NCBI GenBank assembly: GCA_030848705.1 | Contig: CM061243.1 | Span: 120,242,674 to 120,306,673, forward strand | Length of the DNA: 64,000 nt | Direction of reading: 5' to 3' | Source: Heracleum sosnowskyi | Lineage: Eukaryota > Streptophyta > Magnoliopsida > Apiales > Apiaceae | In this document: in pieces, positions 18,870 to 30,271 of the stretch | Position numbering within the stretch: position 1 is the first letter of the stretch | How the letters are laid out: every line of letters starts with the position of its first letter | The notes under the pieces: generated by a model | Databases searched by the model: none | Seen by the model: only the letters and a program-made list of their open reading frames with translations | Told to the model about the DNA's origin: nothing | Position numbers and translations under genes: made by a program

Positions 18870-21800
18870 TCTTCGTGGAAATTTGGAATTATATAATTGA
18901 CTTAATTTGATTGGTTGATTATTGATTTTTTTTTTTGTTAAATGTTTGTCAGGAGAGGTATATTTAAAGAAAATGATGTTTAAAACTTAACGTGCCTGAT
19001 ATTTAAGTACAGGTCATGGGTCGACATGAGATTTATAATTTTCGGTTGAATTCATTTCTCCGATTAAATTATATATTTTCTTGTTGGTGTCGGTCTGCTG
19101 CGGCAGTGACACACGAGTCTATTAAGGTGATCATTATGATACTTAAAAAGGCATTGCGGTCAGCTCATGCTGAAATTTGGAGAAATCCAGAATTTTGTTA
19201 ACCCTAACGCATCGGTTGATCAAGAATCACTGAATGTGGGTTTTGTTGCAAGTTTATGTTCTTCCTTGGGCCTTTTCTTGTTGTATCACTGAAAAGTTTT
19301 TTAACGATTGATGACGAAACCAGCTCTAGTGAGAGATGGTGATAAAAATGTGATTACTTTCTGAAGTGATGGTAATACATTGATTGTGTATACTCGTTAA
19401 AGAGTAAAAATGAAGCTGTACATAGAAGATTATATCTATAAGCTCTAGACCGAAAAACCACTTAATACGGAAATAAGATGGTAAATGATGACTTTGGTAG
19501 TGAATAATCACTGGGTGAATTTTTTTCAGAACGAGAATATTCACGAGGTCATTGCATCTTACTCACTTTATATAAAAGGAGTAGCTGCAGGTTTGAATTT
19601 ATCTCTAATGTATATGAGAAAAACAATTTTGATCAGTTCAGACTATCACTGAATATGAGGATATTAGTCATGAAGAGACTAATTATGTTCAAACTAGATA
19701 CCATGGAAGAAAATAATTGAACTTCCTATTATTCTGGAATGTAATGAAATATTCTTAGAAATACTAAAATTGTGGGGGTATCTGGAATAGAAAATTAGAG
19801 AATTTTCTATGAAGAGTGGAATGTGGTGCAACATTCTTAAAATTATTAAAGTGTGGGGTATCTTGAAGATGTCTCGATACCAATACCTATGAAGGTAAAG
19901 ATCCAAAATCAATTAAGGTATTTTGGATAGATATATAGACAATGATTGAGTCTAACGATATCCTGCAGATGAATCTAATTTGTGAGATTCATTAGTATGC
20001 AATTACAGAATCTAGGAATGTTTTTATGATGATCTAGTAGTTCCTTGTAGATCTGTAATTAAAATTTATCCGAATAAACTATGAGTTATTGGATGAATGT
20101 GAGGCTGAACATAGATAGAGCAAAAGATTCCAAAATTTTGTTAGTCTAAAAATGTCTGGAAATTTGCTTGAAGGTGATCACAAAGCTTGAGAGAAGTTAT
20201 GAGAATTCTCTTATGATCCTACGAGAAAAAAAAAGGATATCAATAGAGAAATTGATTATAAATATGATCTCTTTATATCCTTTGTGGGGGGAAAGGATGT
20301 TAAGAAATAGAGAGAACTGATTCTATATGACAGAATCGTGTTTAATTAAATATGGATCTTCTAGCGAGATAGATGCCATTGGGATCCAAACGAATTTTCA
20401 AATTAGAAAATAAATATATGGGTCAAAGAAAAGTAAAAGGCCAGACTGATAATCAGAGATTATAGTCAAAAATGAAGACCTAACTTACTTTATGATATAT
20501 TCTTGAGTTACGAGAATACGGTTCATCAAGATGATACTTAAATTGTCGGCATTGCGAAATTTAAAGTACATCAATGAACGTTGAAATAGTCTTTCTAAGT
20601 AGATATTAGGAGAAATCTACGTGAACATGTGGGTTTCTCTGGCTAAGGCAAGAGTAGAAAGTCTGCATTTCGGTCATTATGTTGATTGAAACAACATAGA
20701 CACGAATATTGGCATATAATTTTTGATATTGTTGTAACGAGCAAGGGCTTTATAATGAATGATATAGTTGCCACTTTGAGGACGCTTAAATTTGGTAACT
20801 AAGTGAATCAATATTGCAAGTTTGGGGACGTTTAAACTTGGTAATAAGTTAAGTTGAAGTTGCTATTTTTGGGACGCTAAAATTTGGTAATGTCAACAAC
20901 GATTTGAAGCTTTGGCTGATGATTGGTAAATTGATTACCAAAATGTGACAGATGTCAATGTTGAGATGTCAAATTGATAGAAAATCAATGAATTGACAAG
21001 TGTGTATGTTTTAGTGATACATGAGATGACAAGATTATAATGATTGCATATGAGTGATTTGATCTTTACGAGAAGTAATGACGAGAGGATAATCTCTAGC
21101 AATTTTGGTGAGACTTCAAGTTTGATTTTAAAATTAAAATCTTAATAACTTTAAAAGTCTTAAAGGATACATGTCACATGATAGTGATGTGAATCTTGAA
21201 GAGATCAACATAACAAAATCTAATATAGCTAGATTGAATTTGCATTTATCCAATAATAGATGAATGAGGATCTCTCAAGAATGATTGAAAGTCTATTGCA
21301 CTTGTTGATTTGTACATTATCAGACATATACTTCTCAGTTGGCAGACTGAGTAGATGCATGAGTATAATGAAAAATGGTCACATGGAAGTGATTTAATTG
21401 ATATTAAGGTGTAAGTAATGTACTCGTAAGCTATGATTGCCTTTCAAGGGATATCTAATTGTACTATGGGGATATAGTATGGAAATTAGATGTTTGACTT
21501 TATATATTCTAAAAGTCTTTGATGAATATAATTCATTTTAAAGGAAACAATCGTATAATGGAAAATCCTAAACAAACGATTTTATATAGCTCGATTCATG
21601 ATAGAATACGAGTCTATTGCATAAGATTTATGCATGTAAGAGGCTGATTTCGTAGCCATTTTCTAAAGGATATTCCTAAATGACAAGAAAAATGTGTTTT
21701 CAATGTGCATGTATTGTGTAATCAATATGCAATTGGAAGATCACATTGTTATGTGTTCAATGGTAAGTCTCGTCTTTTATGGTATATACATAATACCATT

Positions 21801-22555
21801 AGACCAACTACTCTCAACGAGAATTATCGGTATTGACCCTGTAAAGTCAAGGGATAACATTGTAGATCCACTAACTAGATGGTTAAACTGAGAGAATCTT
21901 GTTAAGCCAAGAAAATCTGGTTATACCGAGAGATAGTTGTAAAATCATCGAGCGGGATGGGCCTTAAGCCTATTTCTTAACGGCGTCATGGTGGACACCC
22001 AACCATTGCTGACTGGAGGTCCCAAAAACATGGTTCAATGAGCCAACTAAATCATGATGACCAAATCACTGTGGGGGTAACCCATGGCCTGTTCCTATAA
22101 TGCAGAAACAGTGAGACCCGTACGATACAAGGGTAAACTTTCGAGTTTTTAATGATCTTTCGTGGAATACATGGAGTTCAAGATTTTGAATTCATGGAAT
22201 TCAGTTGAGTAAACGCGGGTTACTCTATAAGATAAAGATCACCTATGTGGGAGAGAAGTGGAGCCGCTTCAAAGGAGAATTGCGAGGCACAATTCTTTAG
22301 AAACTCCTGCAGAACCAGGACGATGTTCCATGGCCAAAATGGACATAATCATGAGAGCTGAACGAATCAGAAATGATATAGTGATTAGTATATCATCGTT
22401 TACACAAATGGTCGAACAGTTCAAAGACAATCGCGTCTACTGTCTACCAGTAAAGTCGGTATGCTTACTCGAGCGAAGGTTCAAGGAGCAATCTCTACCT
22501 AATGTGTATGTCTGGAGTGTGCTACTGATACATCAATCTCACCCATGTGGGGGAT

Positions 22556-23130
22556 TGTTGGAAAATATGGATGAATTATGGTATGGGTGAATTAATTGAT
22601 TCGGTAAAATCAATTCGGGTTTTAAATCCGGATTTTTTGCCACCAACGCGATTAATTAGCTTGACTAATTAATTAAGAAAATTGTCACCAACATAATTGC
22701 CATTAAGGAAATTGTCATCGATATAATTGATTAACGTTGTTAATTAATTATGGCAATTGTGTAGCGCACAAATTTTCCTATCCTATATATACTCGTGTAG
22801 ATCATTAGAATTATTAATTCGAAACACATTTTTCTCTCATACACATCTCTATTCTCTTCATCCGGTGATAGTTTCTTATTCGTCTCAAGCTCGCTGAGAG
22901 TGACGCTATTCAACAACCTTACTGCAAACCATTTTATCCTGAGAAGCAATTCGCTCGCACATACGGTGAGGGCTAATACGCTTTAAGGAGACAGTCACGC
23001 ACTGGACTCGGTTTTGTTCCATGGTCTCCTTCTTTTAATCAGTTAATTTGTTTACTGTTTATATACACCTTATCTGTTATTCACGCACGTCCACATTGTT
23101 TTATGTACTAATATCATAGATTGTCTAACA
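22556..23130 (+). repeat. 3' LTR of element A
   Basis: It begins TGTTGGAAAATATGG after a polypurine tract and ends TCTAACA, immediately followed by the target duplication GTAAG. It is 575 bp long. Its last 22 bases have no counterpart in the 5' LTR. Confidence 0.87.
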
Positions 23131-23383
23131 GTAAGTTTGACGGTGCTTGAAGATGATAGCTTTTCTGTTGTTGTTCCTCTTTGGCACCAAGCAATTGAGC
23201 TTTGTCAAGACACTTGGTGCTTCTCTGGTGCCTGAGTGATTTCAAATTTTTTCTTTTGTTTCTGGGAGAAAAAGACCTGCAAAAGAAACTAATTAATTTA
23301 AATTGGGCTTCTATAATGTCTTGAAGAAAAGTAATCTGATCAACTTGCTAAACTATTCAAGAACAAATTTTTAGCGCTAAACG

Positions 23384-23815
23384 ATGCTTGTTGCACAGAC
23401 CAGAGCCTACTTATCAAGTGTACACAGAAGTTGTCACCGGTCACTTCCCATTGCCCTCCTTTTGTACCAGACGCTTAATGTGGAAAAGGGGTTTGACACA
23501 AGCTATGTGGGCTTCTTGAGAGATGGGGCACAATGGCTGGTGGATAATACAGACATCAAACTTGTTGGTAAGACATACACCATCATTTAGTGCTTAGTGC
23601 CTTAATGAGTTCTCTTCTGCTGATGAAAGAAAAATCTTCCTCGAAGCCATACATATCAAGAAATCTCATACTGCTAACATAGGATTATTTTGATTAGTTT
23701 TTTCGTCAAGTCATTGTTTTTCAATGATTCATAGGCTCTGAACTTGATCTTAACTTTGTCGAAATCCTCTAGGAAATTATCCTAGTCGAAGGGCTTAAAT
23801 TAAACGACATTGCTT
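23384..23815 (+). pseudogene. Fragment of a plant cyclase / kynurenine-formamidase-like gene
   Basis: The frame at 23468-23569 encodes a block very like the conserved core of the plant CYCLASE (At4g34180-like) family (FDTSYVGFLRDGAQWLVDNT, then DIKLVG), followed by a donor-like GTAAGA. A second conserved piece (EIILVEGLKLNDI) is readable at 23773-23811. The metal-site N-terminal half, the sequence between the two pieces and the C-terminus are not recognisable, so this is a relic, not a gene. It starts about 250 bp after Copia element A. The family call rests on my recall of its motifs. Confidence 0.65.
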
Positions 23816-25134
23816 GCCACAAGATGCATTCTTATCAAGTAATATCCGTACCCTCTGTGCTACAAAATGCCTCATTTGTTGGGATGCATGGTTGCTTAAA
23901 TCATAATTATTGATGCTAATTTAATTTTTCCGACCACTGTAGGTAACACGACAGGCTGACAGCAGAGGAGGGTGGTTGTAATGGACATAGATTCTGCAAA
24001 TGATCTCTGGTTTAAAGCGTGTTATGACGAAATGTTCTAAATACAATTACTATCCCTGCTTGCTGCTTGTTTTTTTTTTCATGGTGTTTTTAACTCTAAA
24101 AATTTCAGCAACAATTTATAATATCTCCTCTCTCTTTTATCCCAGTCTTAATTTTAATAAAATCTTAAATTTTAGAAGTGTAATTTTTATTTTTCAATTG
24201 AAATATTTAATTCAATTATAATAAATTTTTGACTAAATTGCATATTACATCCCCTTGGTTTTAGTTTATTGCAGTTTGGGTAAAGTATTTTGCCATAAAA
24301 CACTTTGCACCCCGTAACTTCAAGTCCCGCTACATTTTAGACTCCTTTGATGGTTTTCGTCTATTGATCGTTAACATTAATTTTGACAGGGGTAAACTGG
24401 TAAACTACAAAACTTAAAAATTAATTTATTTTAAATTGAACTTATTAAATATTATTAGTAAAACATAATTAATTTGTATCTATAATTTAAATTTATTAGT
24501 AAACTATAGTATTTGAGAATTAATATTATTTAATTTAAACTGAATTTTTAATTATTAATATGATTTAAAATTTAAAATTTATTGTTTTAAAGTTTTCTAT
24601 AAAAAACATTTCAATTTTTAATATAATTTTAGAAAAATGAAAATCGGTTACTTAAAATTTATGTTGAGAATCTCGTTTTATCCCGTATGATTTGAATTAT
24701 AGTTACAAATTCTTTAAATTTTGCTAATAATATTTAATAAATTCAGTTTTAAATAAATTAATTTTTAAGTTTTATAATTTACAAATTTACTCCTGTCAAA
24801 ATTAATGTTAACGGTCAAAATAGACGAAAAAACCATCAAAAGAATCTAAAATGTAGCATGATTTTAAATTACGAGGTGCAAAGTATTTTATGACAAAGTA
24901 ATTTAGCTAAACCCCAATAAACTAAAACCTAGGGATGCACAGCACAATTTAGTATAAATTTTATCAAACTATTAATTTGAAACAGAGGTCGGTATTCGGA
25001 ATTATTTAAAAAGAGAGACCTGCTATCAAAAAGTTTATTCCAAACGGATATATGCCATAAAAACCCTGATTCTACTTTCCTTAAAAATCTCCAACGGATT
25101 CATAACAGAAATACAAAAATAATCAAAACAAAAA
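23816..25134. other. Intergenic region upstream of the J-protein gene
   Basis: It holds the Mutator-like element at 24231-24954 and otherwise AT-rich DNA. The last 180 bases before 25135 are the promoter and 5'UTR of the J-protein gene; I see no convincing TATA box. Confidence 0.55.
24231..24954. mobile_element. Long-TIR Mutator-like or foldback MITE
   Basis: The first about 170 bases (from GACTAAATTG) and the reverse complement of the last about 170 bases (from TACTAAATTG) match closely, including the block around GTTAACATTAATTTTGACAG. It is flanked by near-identical 9-bp direct repeats (TAAATTTTT at 24222-24230, TAAATTTTA at 24955-24963), which fits Mutator-type insertion. The centre is very AT-rich and has no coding frame. 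Confidence 0.8.
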
Positions 25135-26103
25135 ATGACGGACGACGCACGGCGATCGGAATCTCAACGGCTCCTCGCAATCGCCGCCAAGCTTCTCGAA
25201 ACAAGAGATCTCACCGGCGCCAAAGACTTCGCCACGTCAGCACAAGACGCCGATCCATTACTCGACGGCTCCGACCAGATCTTAGCAATCGCCGACGTCC
25301 TCCTCGCCGGCGACAAGAAAGTCAACGAGAAATTCAACTGGTATGCAATTCTCCAGCTTAGTAGCCGTTGTAATGACCTAGTTTTGCTTAAGAAACAGTA
25401 TCGTAAACTTGCTATGTTGTTACATCCTGATAAGAATAAGTATTCGTATTGTCATGAGGCGTTTCGATTGGTTTCGGATGCCTGGGATGTTGTTTCGGAC
25501 TCTTCGAAGAAGTCCGTTTACGATAATGAGGTGTTTAGGGATTTGAATGATAAGTTGGATAATAAGAGGAAAATTAGGGGTGGAAATGTGGAGAAGAAGA
25601 GTAGTGTTAGTTTTTGGACCGCGTGTCCGTATTGTTATAATTTGCATCAGTATCCTAGGGTTTATATTGAGTGTTGTTTGAAATGTAGTACTTGTGGGAG
25701 AGCTATTCATGCGGTGGAGGTTCCGAGTTTGCCAGCAATTGTGAAAGGGGAGGATGGATTTAATTGCTTTTGGGGGTGTTTTCCGATGGGATATGGGGGT
25801 GGGAGTGGGATGGGGGTTGGGATGGAGTTTCCGAATTGGATGCCTCCATTTTTTCCAAGTGTTGGGGATGTGAGTGGTGGGGAAGGGGGAGGGTTTGGGA
25901 ATGTGAATGTGAATGTTCCGGAAGTGGGAAAGGGTAGGAATGTGAAGGTGAGTCCGGTGAATGGTAGTGCAAAGGCGGACTTTCAGAATTTAAATGTTTC
26001 TCAAGATGAGTATGTGACTAAAGCTCCGGTTTATAATGTGACATCGGTTCAAAAACCGGGAACTAGAAAGAGGGGAAGGCCTCGGAAAAATCCGATTAAG
26101 TGA
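25135..26103 (+). CDS. J-domain (DnaJ/HSP40) protein with cysteine-rich middle and AT-hook, 322 aa
   Basis: J-domain proteins recruit and stimulate HSP70. The gene is a single exon with ATG at 25135 and TGA at 26101. Residues 1-65 form the helical N-terminal region typical of this plant subfamily. Residues 67-131 are the J-domain, with the essential HPD at 97-99. Residues 160-198 hold a conserved Cys cluster (Cys 164, 167, 180, 181, 184, 187) in a FWTACPYC context, possibly metal binding. Residues 210-275 are rich in Gly, Met and Val. The C-terminus (RKRGRPRKN, 311-319) is an AT-hook with a basic, nuclear-localising look. Together these suggest a nuclear, DNA-associated co-chaperone. The start is supported because no earlier in-frame ATG gives a longer J-protein. 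Confidence 0.95.
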   Translation: MTDDARRSESQRLLAIAAKLLETRDLTGAKDFATSAQDADPLLDGSDQILAIADVLLAGDKKVNEKFNWYAILQLSSRCNDLVLLKKQYRKLAMLLHPDKNKYSYCHEAFRLVSDAWDVVSDSSKKSVYDNEVFRDLNDKLDNKRKIRGGNVEKKSSVSFWTACPYCYNLHQYPRVYIECCLKCSTCGRAIHAVEVPSLPAIVKGEDGFNCFWGCFPMGYGGGSGMGVGMEFPNWMPPFFPSVGDVSGGEGGGFGNVNVNVPEVGKGRNVKVSPVNGSAKADFQNLNVSQDEYVTKAPVYNVTSVQKPGTRKRGRPRKNPIK

Positions 26104-26934
26104 TGAAGGATGTTAAAAATAAGCAGAAGATCGACCTGCAGTTGATACGGATGTAAACAATAAAGAAAAGTAGCTATTGCTTTAAGAAGTTGATGTTGAG
26201 GAGCTATTTCTTTAAGAAGTTGTAGAAGTGTTAAGGTCGTGTTGATTGTGAAGAAATTAACAGCAAAGCTTCAGCTTTTCCTGGTGCCAACGGATGTAGA
26301 GGTATTTTCAAATAATTTTATACTCATGGCAATGTTGTTTGTATAACATTGAATTACTGTGGTGTAGTCTTTGAATTCTAAAATCAGGCTTTGTAAGTTG
26401 TAAATTAGGATATTGCTATTGTATGATTGTATAACCATCTAGACAGTGTTATGTAAGTTTTAACTTGCAACTGTAGGTTTTCTTTTCCACTTCTATTAAT
26501 GTTTTTGACTGTAGGTTAAGGTTAATTTCAGAGCGTCTATTTGTAAGTCATTAGTTGGAGATGATCAAGAATATTGTAACGGATTAATGATCTGCTTGAA
26601 TTTGCAGCTTTTCCATCTTCTCAGTGTTCACTGGAACATTGTGTAGTTTGATCGAGTTTATTTAACTATTGTACACTTATGGTATCAACAATACATGCAG
26701 TTTAATGCTATGTGCACTTTCTGTTTCAAAAAGAAGAGTGTGATCAAAATCGAAACAAAGACCAATATTATACTTTCAGGGAGACCGTTATTTACAAGTC
26801 TCTTACCCTAAAAGATCACCCTGAAGCTTTTAGTACTCTGTGAAAGTTAAAACAAACTACTAATGGGGCAGGACATCATATTTTCTCCTTCTTGGTAGAG
26901 GGATCAAGTCTTAGAAGAGACATGTGTGCGTAAA

Positions 26935-27625
26935 TAGTATAAGGGTAGGGTATTGTGACTTACTCTTATAAACACCGCTTGCCATAATAATCAAAAATGA
27001 TAATTAACAAATATAATTGATACAAATAATTAACGAAAGTTGAAACAAACTGCTAGTTACATCCTCTCCTAAATTCTAAATAATTTTTTTTTACCATGTG
27101 AACAATAAAAGATCAATTTACCTCTCACAAACACACATAAAATTGTCGATATATAATAAAAAACAAGATTTTTTCTACGATCTCCTGGATCTTATTCTCA
27201 AGAAGTTGTAGCAGAATAGGCAGGTTCTGAATTGATATAAAAAGTTTGTTTTGTGTATATTTTTATCCTCTTTTGCTGCCTGTTAGTATTTTGCCAGTTA
27301 AGGTTGGTTATCATGGTAATATCTGTAGATGGGGTATTGTGATTTGTGACTTTCTCTTAAAAACACTGCTTGCCTTAATAATAATACTACAACAATAACC
27401 ATAGCTGCAAAAAATTATAATAATAATAGTACTAATAATATTAACTAAAAAAAACTGCAACAAACTGCTAGTGCCATTGTTTCCTAAACTCTGAATGAGA
27501 CAGCTTCACCCATGTCTGAACATCAAAACATCAATTTACTTACACAAATTGTCTATAAAATAAAACTAGATTGTGTCTATGATCTCCTAGTTCCTATTCT
27601 CGAGAGGTTGTGGCAGAATCAACAG
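26935..27625. repeat. Diverged direct duplication of about 280-bp blocks
   Basis: The block at about 26935-27215 (starting near GGGTAGGGTATTGTGACTTA) recurs at about 27335-27625 in the same order and orientation, including CTCTTA-AAACACTGCTTGCC, ACAAACTGCTAGT, GATCTCCTGGATC and GAAGTTGTAGCAGAAT landmarks. The copies are about 400 bp apart and noticeably diverged. I recognise no known element. Confidence 0.75.
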
Positions 27626-27854
27626 CTTTTAAATCCGATTTTGACTCCAAACTAGTAATACCGTCCTCAATTAATAATAAAAGTTTCGCGTCAGGATTTC
27701 TCAATTTCATCGCGTAGCATGGATAGTTTTTACAGCGTAGGTTAGGGCAGCAGGGGTGTTAAATGCACGTCATCATACTCCCTCTCTGAACTCGTTTTCT
27801 TCCTCTCATTAGGTCTGTATAGTATACAGTAATCGAGAAATACAAACACATCAA

Positions 27855-27925
27855 TGACCTATTGGTCGAGCGGTATCTTGCTCACTCTCATTATGGTAGA
27901 GGGTGTAAACCTTGTTAAAGAAAAG
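27855..27925 (+). mobile_element. Possible tRNA-derived SINE fragment
   Basis: ATTGGTCGAGCGGTA (27861-27875) resembles a tRNA A box, and GAGGGTGTAAACC (27900-27912) resembles a degraded B box at suitable spacing. No poly(A) tail or target duplication is clear. It could be chance. Confidence 0.3.
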
Positions 27926-28199
27926 GTGGGTTTGTGAGTATGTTCAATTATTAGAAAAAGAAAAAGAAAAATACAAACATGTGATGAAATTTAATTTGAA
28001 AGATAAATTTAGAGCTAATACGAATGTAAAACAATATATGTCACACCAGCAAATAGGGGAAGAAGGTTCAGTTTTAATTCGGACTGCCTTCTTTCTTTAC
28101 CTTTCCACAGATCTTTGGTAGTTTAGTTGCAATTGAGTTCCCATCCGTTCCATTGTTGTCAGTTGCAAATACTCAGAACAAAGAAATTATGTGGTTTAA

Positions 28200-29070
28200 A
28201 TTAACTGATAAAATATCTGGTATTGGGATAAGGAGATTGATGGTCATTATTCAGTAAAGAGCGCGTATAGTTAGATTCAATCGGTAAAAAATGGAAGTAT
28301 ATCTGATGAAAATGTGAGTTTTTGGAAGAAATTATGGCAGCTGGAGGTTCCAGGTAAAGGGAAGGATCTGATATGGAGAGGAGTTTCGAATTGCTTCCTT
28401 ACGATGACAAATCTATTGGGGGAGACATGTGGATGTTCGTCTGATGTGCCTGCATTGTGGAATCTTTAATGAGACTACTATGCATTGCCTGGTTACTTGT
28501 GATTTTGCTTGGAGATGTTGGAGTTTAATTGGGTTGTAGCATCAGGAGGGGAAGGTATGTCTTTTAAAGGCTGGTTGGAGGAGGGTTTTATGAGTTTGAA
28601 GAATGAGGACCTGAGAAAGATGGTTGTGCTTTGCTGGAGCATATGAAAAGCTCGTAATGAGTTAGTGTGGAACCAGAAAAAGCAATCGGTAGGTGAGTTG
28701 GTGTCGTTATCAATGTTAAGTCTTATTCAATAGCTAAAAGCTCAAGGTGTAGAAGGAACTCCTTCTATCTGTCCGTTACAATTAGGTGATGGAGCAGAGC
28801 AATGGGAAAAACCAGTTAAAAATTCAAAGATCAACGTGGATGCGGCTTTGTTTGAGGAAGATAGGAGTTATGGGTATGCTATGATTGTTAGAGATTCGAG
28901 GTGTAGTTTGTTGACTGCTATTACAAAGATTAGGAGAGGCTGGGTAACCCCTGAAATTGCAGAAATTTTGAGAATAAAGGAAGCATTGAACTGGCTGAAG
29001 TCAAAATAGTTCTGTCCGGCTATGGTGGAGTCAGACTGCCTTGTGACCAGTGAAGCAATTATGCTGACTT
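28200..29070 (+). pseudogene. LINE (non-LTR retrotransposon) 3' fragment: zf-RVT and RNase H domains, broken
   Basis: From about 28235 the frame reads DGHYSVKSAYS followed by a stop, then FWKKLWQLEVPGKGKDLIWR and a cysteine/histidine stretch typical of the zinc-binding domain after plant L1 reverse transcriptases. From about 28795 it reads into a plant RNase H-like domain (KINVDAALFEEDRSYGYAMI, then VESDCLVTSEAI). Several stops and frameshifts separate the parts. No endonuclease or reverse transcriptase core is present, as expected for a truncated copy or a captured tail. Confidence 0.8.
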
Positions 29071-29884
29071 TTTATAGTTTTAATTTTTTTTTAAAATAAG
29101 TGTCATTTCAATTTTGGCTGAGGTTTTAAAAAAATATTTTTAATATAAAATCATATATGATCTATGCCGGTGAAAGTTATGTGTGTATATGTGTTTAACA
29201 GACTTCTACTCAAGAGTGGAGATAGAAAAAAAAATGGTTGGAGAATTGCAATCTGAGCTGGAAACTGGAAAGACAGACTAACAAGGTAACATGTGTCTTC
29301 AAAATCTTCTTCACTGGATGACATATAATAGAACAGGACAATGGATATTACTCCTGTCCCAAGGCAATCTCATCAATGAAACTTGTACAATGTATGGTTT
29401 TGAATTAGACTGCTGATGATGAAAGAAGAGTTAAGTTGCAAACAGATCAACATACAAATAATTAACTCATCAAAAATAAACTAAGATAAGCCGGAGTCAA
29501 ACTGCTAACAGAAGTTTGACAAAAAAAAATGCAAATAGATGCTCGAAATAGTGATAACGAAAGTGAGGCACAACGATAATGCAGAATTACAACACAAGGC
29601 AATGGAAATCCACTTGATGCAAATAACTCATACAGTCTGGAGAAGACGTTGAAGAAACATACTGTTTTTAATTAAAACATAGACGACTTTTCACGGTTAT
29701 GCAAATAAATTGTTATAAGACAAGACATGATTCTTCTCATATTTAAACAAATAACTCAATTGATCTATCCCACGTCCTATTAGTAATGTAAGAAATGGAT
29801 ATTTAGGATAAATCAGGGAGAATGTGATTAGGTTTCAAGGCTTTTGCATTATAGCAAATGAACGTTGAACTACATCAGAATGAG
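29071..29884. other. Intergenic region and 3' flank of the cysteine-rich gene
   Basis: AT-rich, no recognisable coding frame, repeat end or RNA gene. The right part is the 3' flank of the minus-strand gene that stops at 29885. Confidence 0.55.
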
Positions 29885-30271
29885 TTATGATTTCGTTGCT
29901 GAAGAACTCGATAGCCTGAGGCATTCACTCTGGCATCTCTTAAGGCAGGTATCATTCCAATTGGGAACTTGGTGTTGATTAACGCAAACAGTCCGTGCAC
30001 ACGCATCAGCACAAGCATCAAGTTCAGAAACACCACAAACAGTAACACAGGTATCAGGAGTTGGTTCTTTAGAAAATGCACCGACCTTTTTTAACATTCT
30101 CTTAGATGTACACACCCTTTCACAAACAAATAACTCATCAGAGCTCTTATCTCGCCCTCTGGCACTTCTCAACCTCTGCTCCTCAGCTCGCCTATTCTTC
30201 ATCCTCCATGCTTGACCCCCCACTACAGCTGGCACAGCAGCACCCACTACCGACCACCACCAATCCACCAT
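29885..30271 (-). CDS. Small cysteine-rich protein with repeated CX3C motifs, 128 aa, function unknown
   Basis: I recognise the sequence style as a conserved plant protein of unknown function but cannot name it. The chosen start (30271) follows a good acceptor (TTTAACAG|A) that would join a 5'UTR exon; if that intron were retained, an upstream ATG at 30283 would add four residues. Residues 4-22 are hydrophobic (WWWSVVGAAVPAVVGGQAW), a possible membrane anchor. A basic stretch (23-42) follows, then ten cysteines, nine of them in CX3C spacing: 50/54, 75/79, 87/91 and 109/113/117, plus Cys 96. Such spacing is known from intermembrane-space and redox-folded proteins, but that comparison is inference. 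The tail is Ser-rich. Confidence 0.75.
   Translation of the reverse strand: MVDWWWSVVGAAVPAVVGGQAWRMKNRRAEEQRLRSARGRDKSSDELFVCERVCTSKRMLKKVGAFSKEPTPDTCVTVCGVSELDACADACARTVCVNQHQVPNWNDTCLKRCQSECLRLSSSSATKS

Larger units (their letters stand above)
18318..23130 (+). mobile_element. Decayed Copia LTR retrotransposon (element A), TSD GTAAG
   Basis: GTAAG occurs at 18313-18317 and 23131-23135. The 5' LTR starts TGTTGG at 18318 and the 3' LTR at 22556, right after a polypurine tract (GTGGGGGAT). The interior is full of stops. A remnant of the Copia RNase H C-terminus (VKSRDNIVDPLTRWLN) is readable at about 21842-21891, and the following 600 bases match the usual non-coding stretch before the 3' LTR. 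The LTRs differ at roughly 25-30 of 552 shared positions by eye, about 5%. The last 22 bases of the LTR and the primer binding site are missing on the 5' side. Confidence 0.88.
26104..28150. other. 3' flank of the J-protein gene and intergenic DNA
   Basis: The first about 400 bases are probably 3'UTR, with a small internal duplication (TTTAAGAAGTTG at about 26180 and 26210). Beyond it lie a diverged direct duplication at 26935-27625 and a SINE-like fragment near 27860. I see no gene. Confidence 0.6.

Noticed and set aside
22258..22590. 110-residue frame just before the 3' LTR of element A
   Set aside because: It crosses the polypurine tract into the LTR and corresponds to the normally non-coding stretch of such Copia elements.
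25420..25972. Antisense frames of 96 and 70 residues under the J-protein gene
   Set aside because: They are low-complexity mirror readings of the coding strand.
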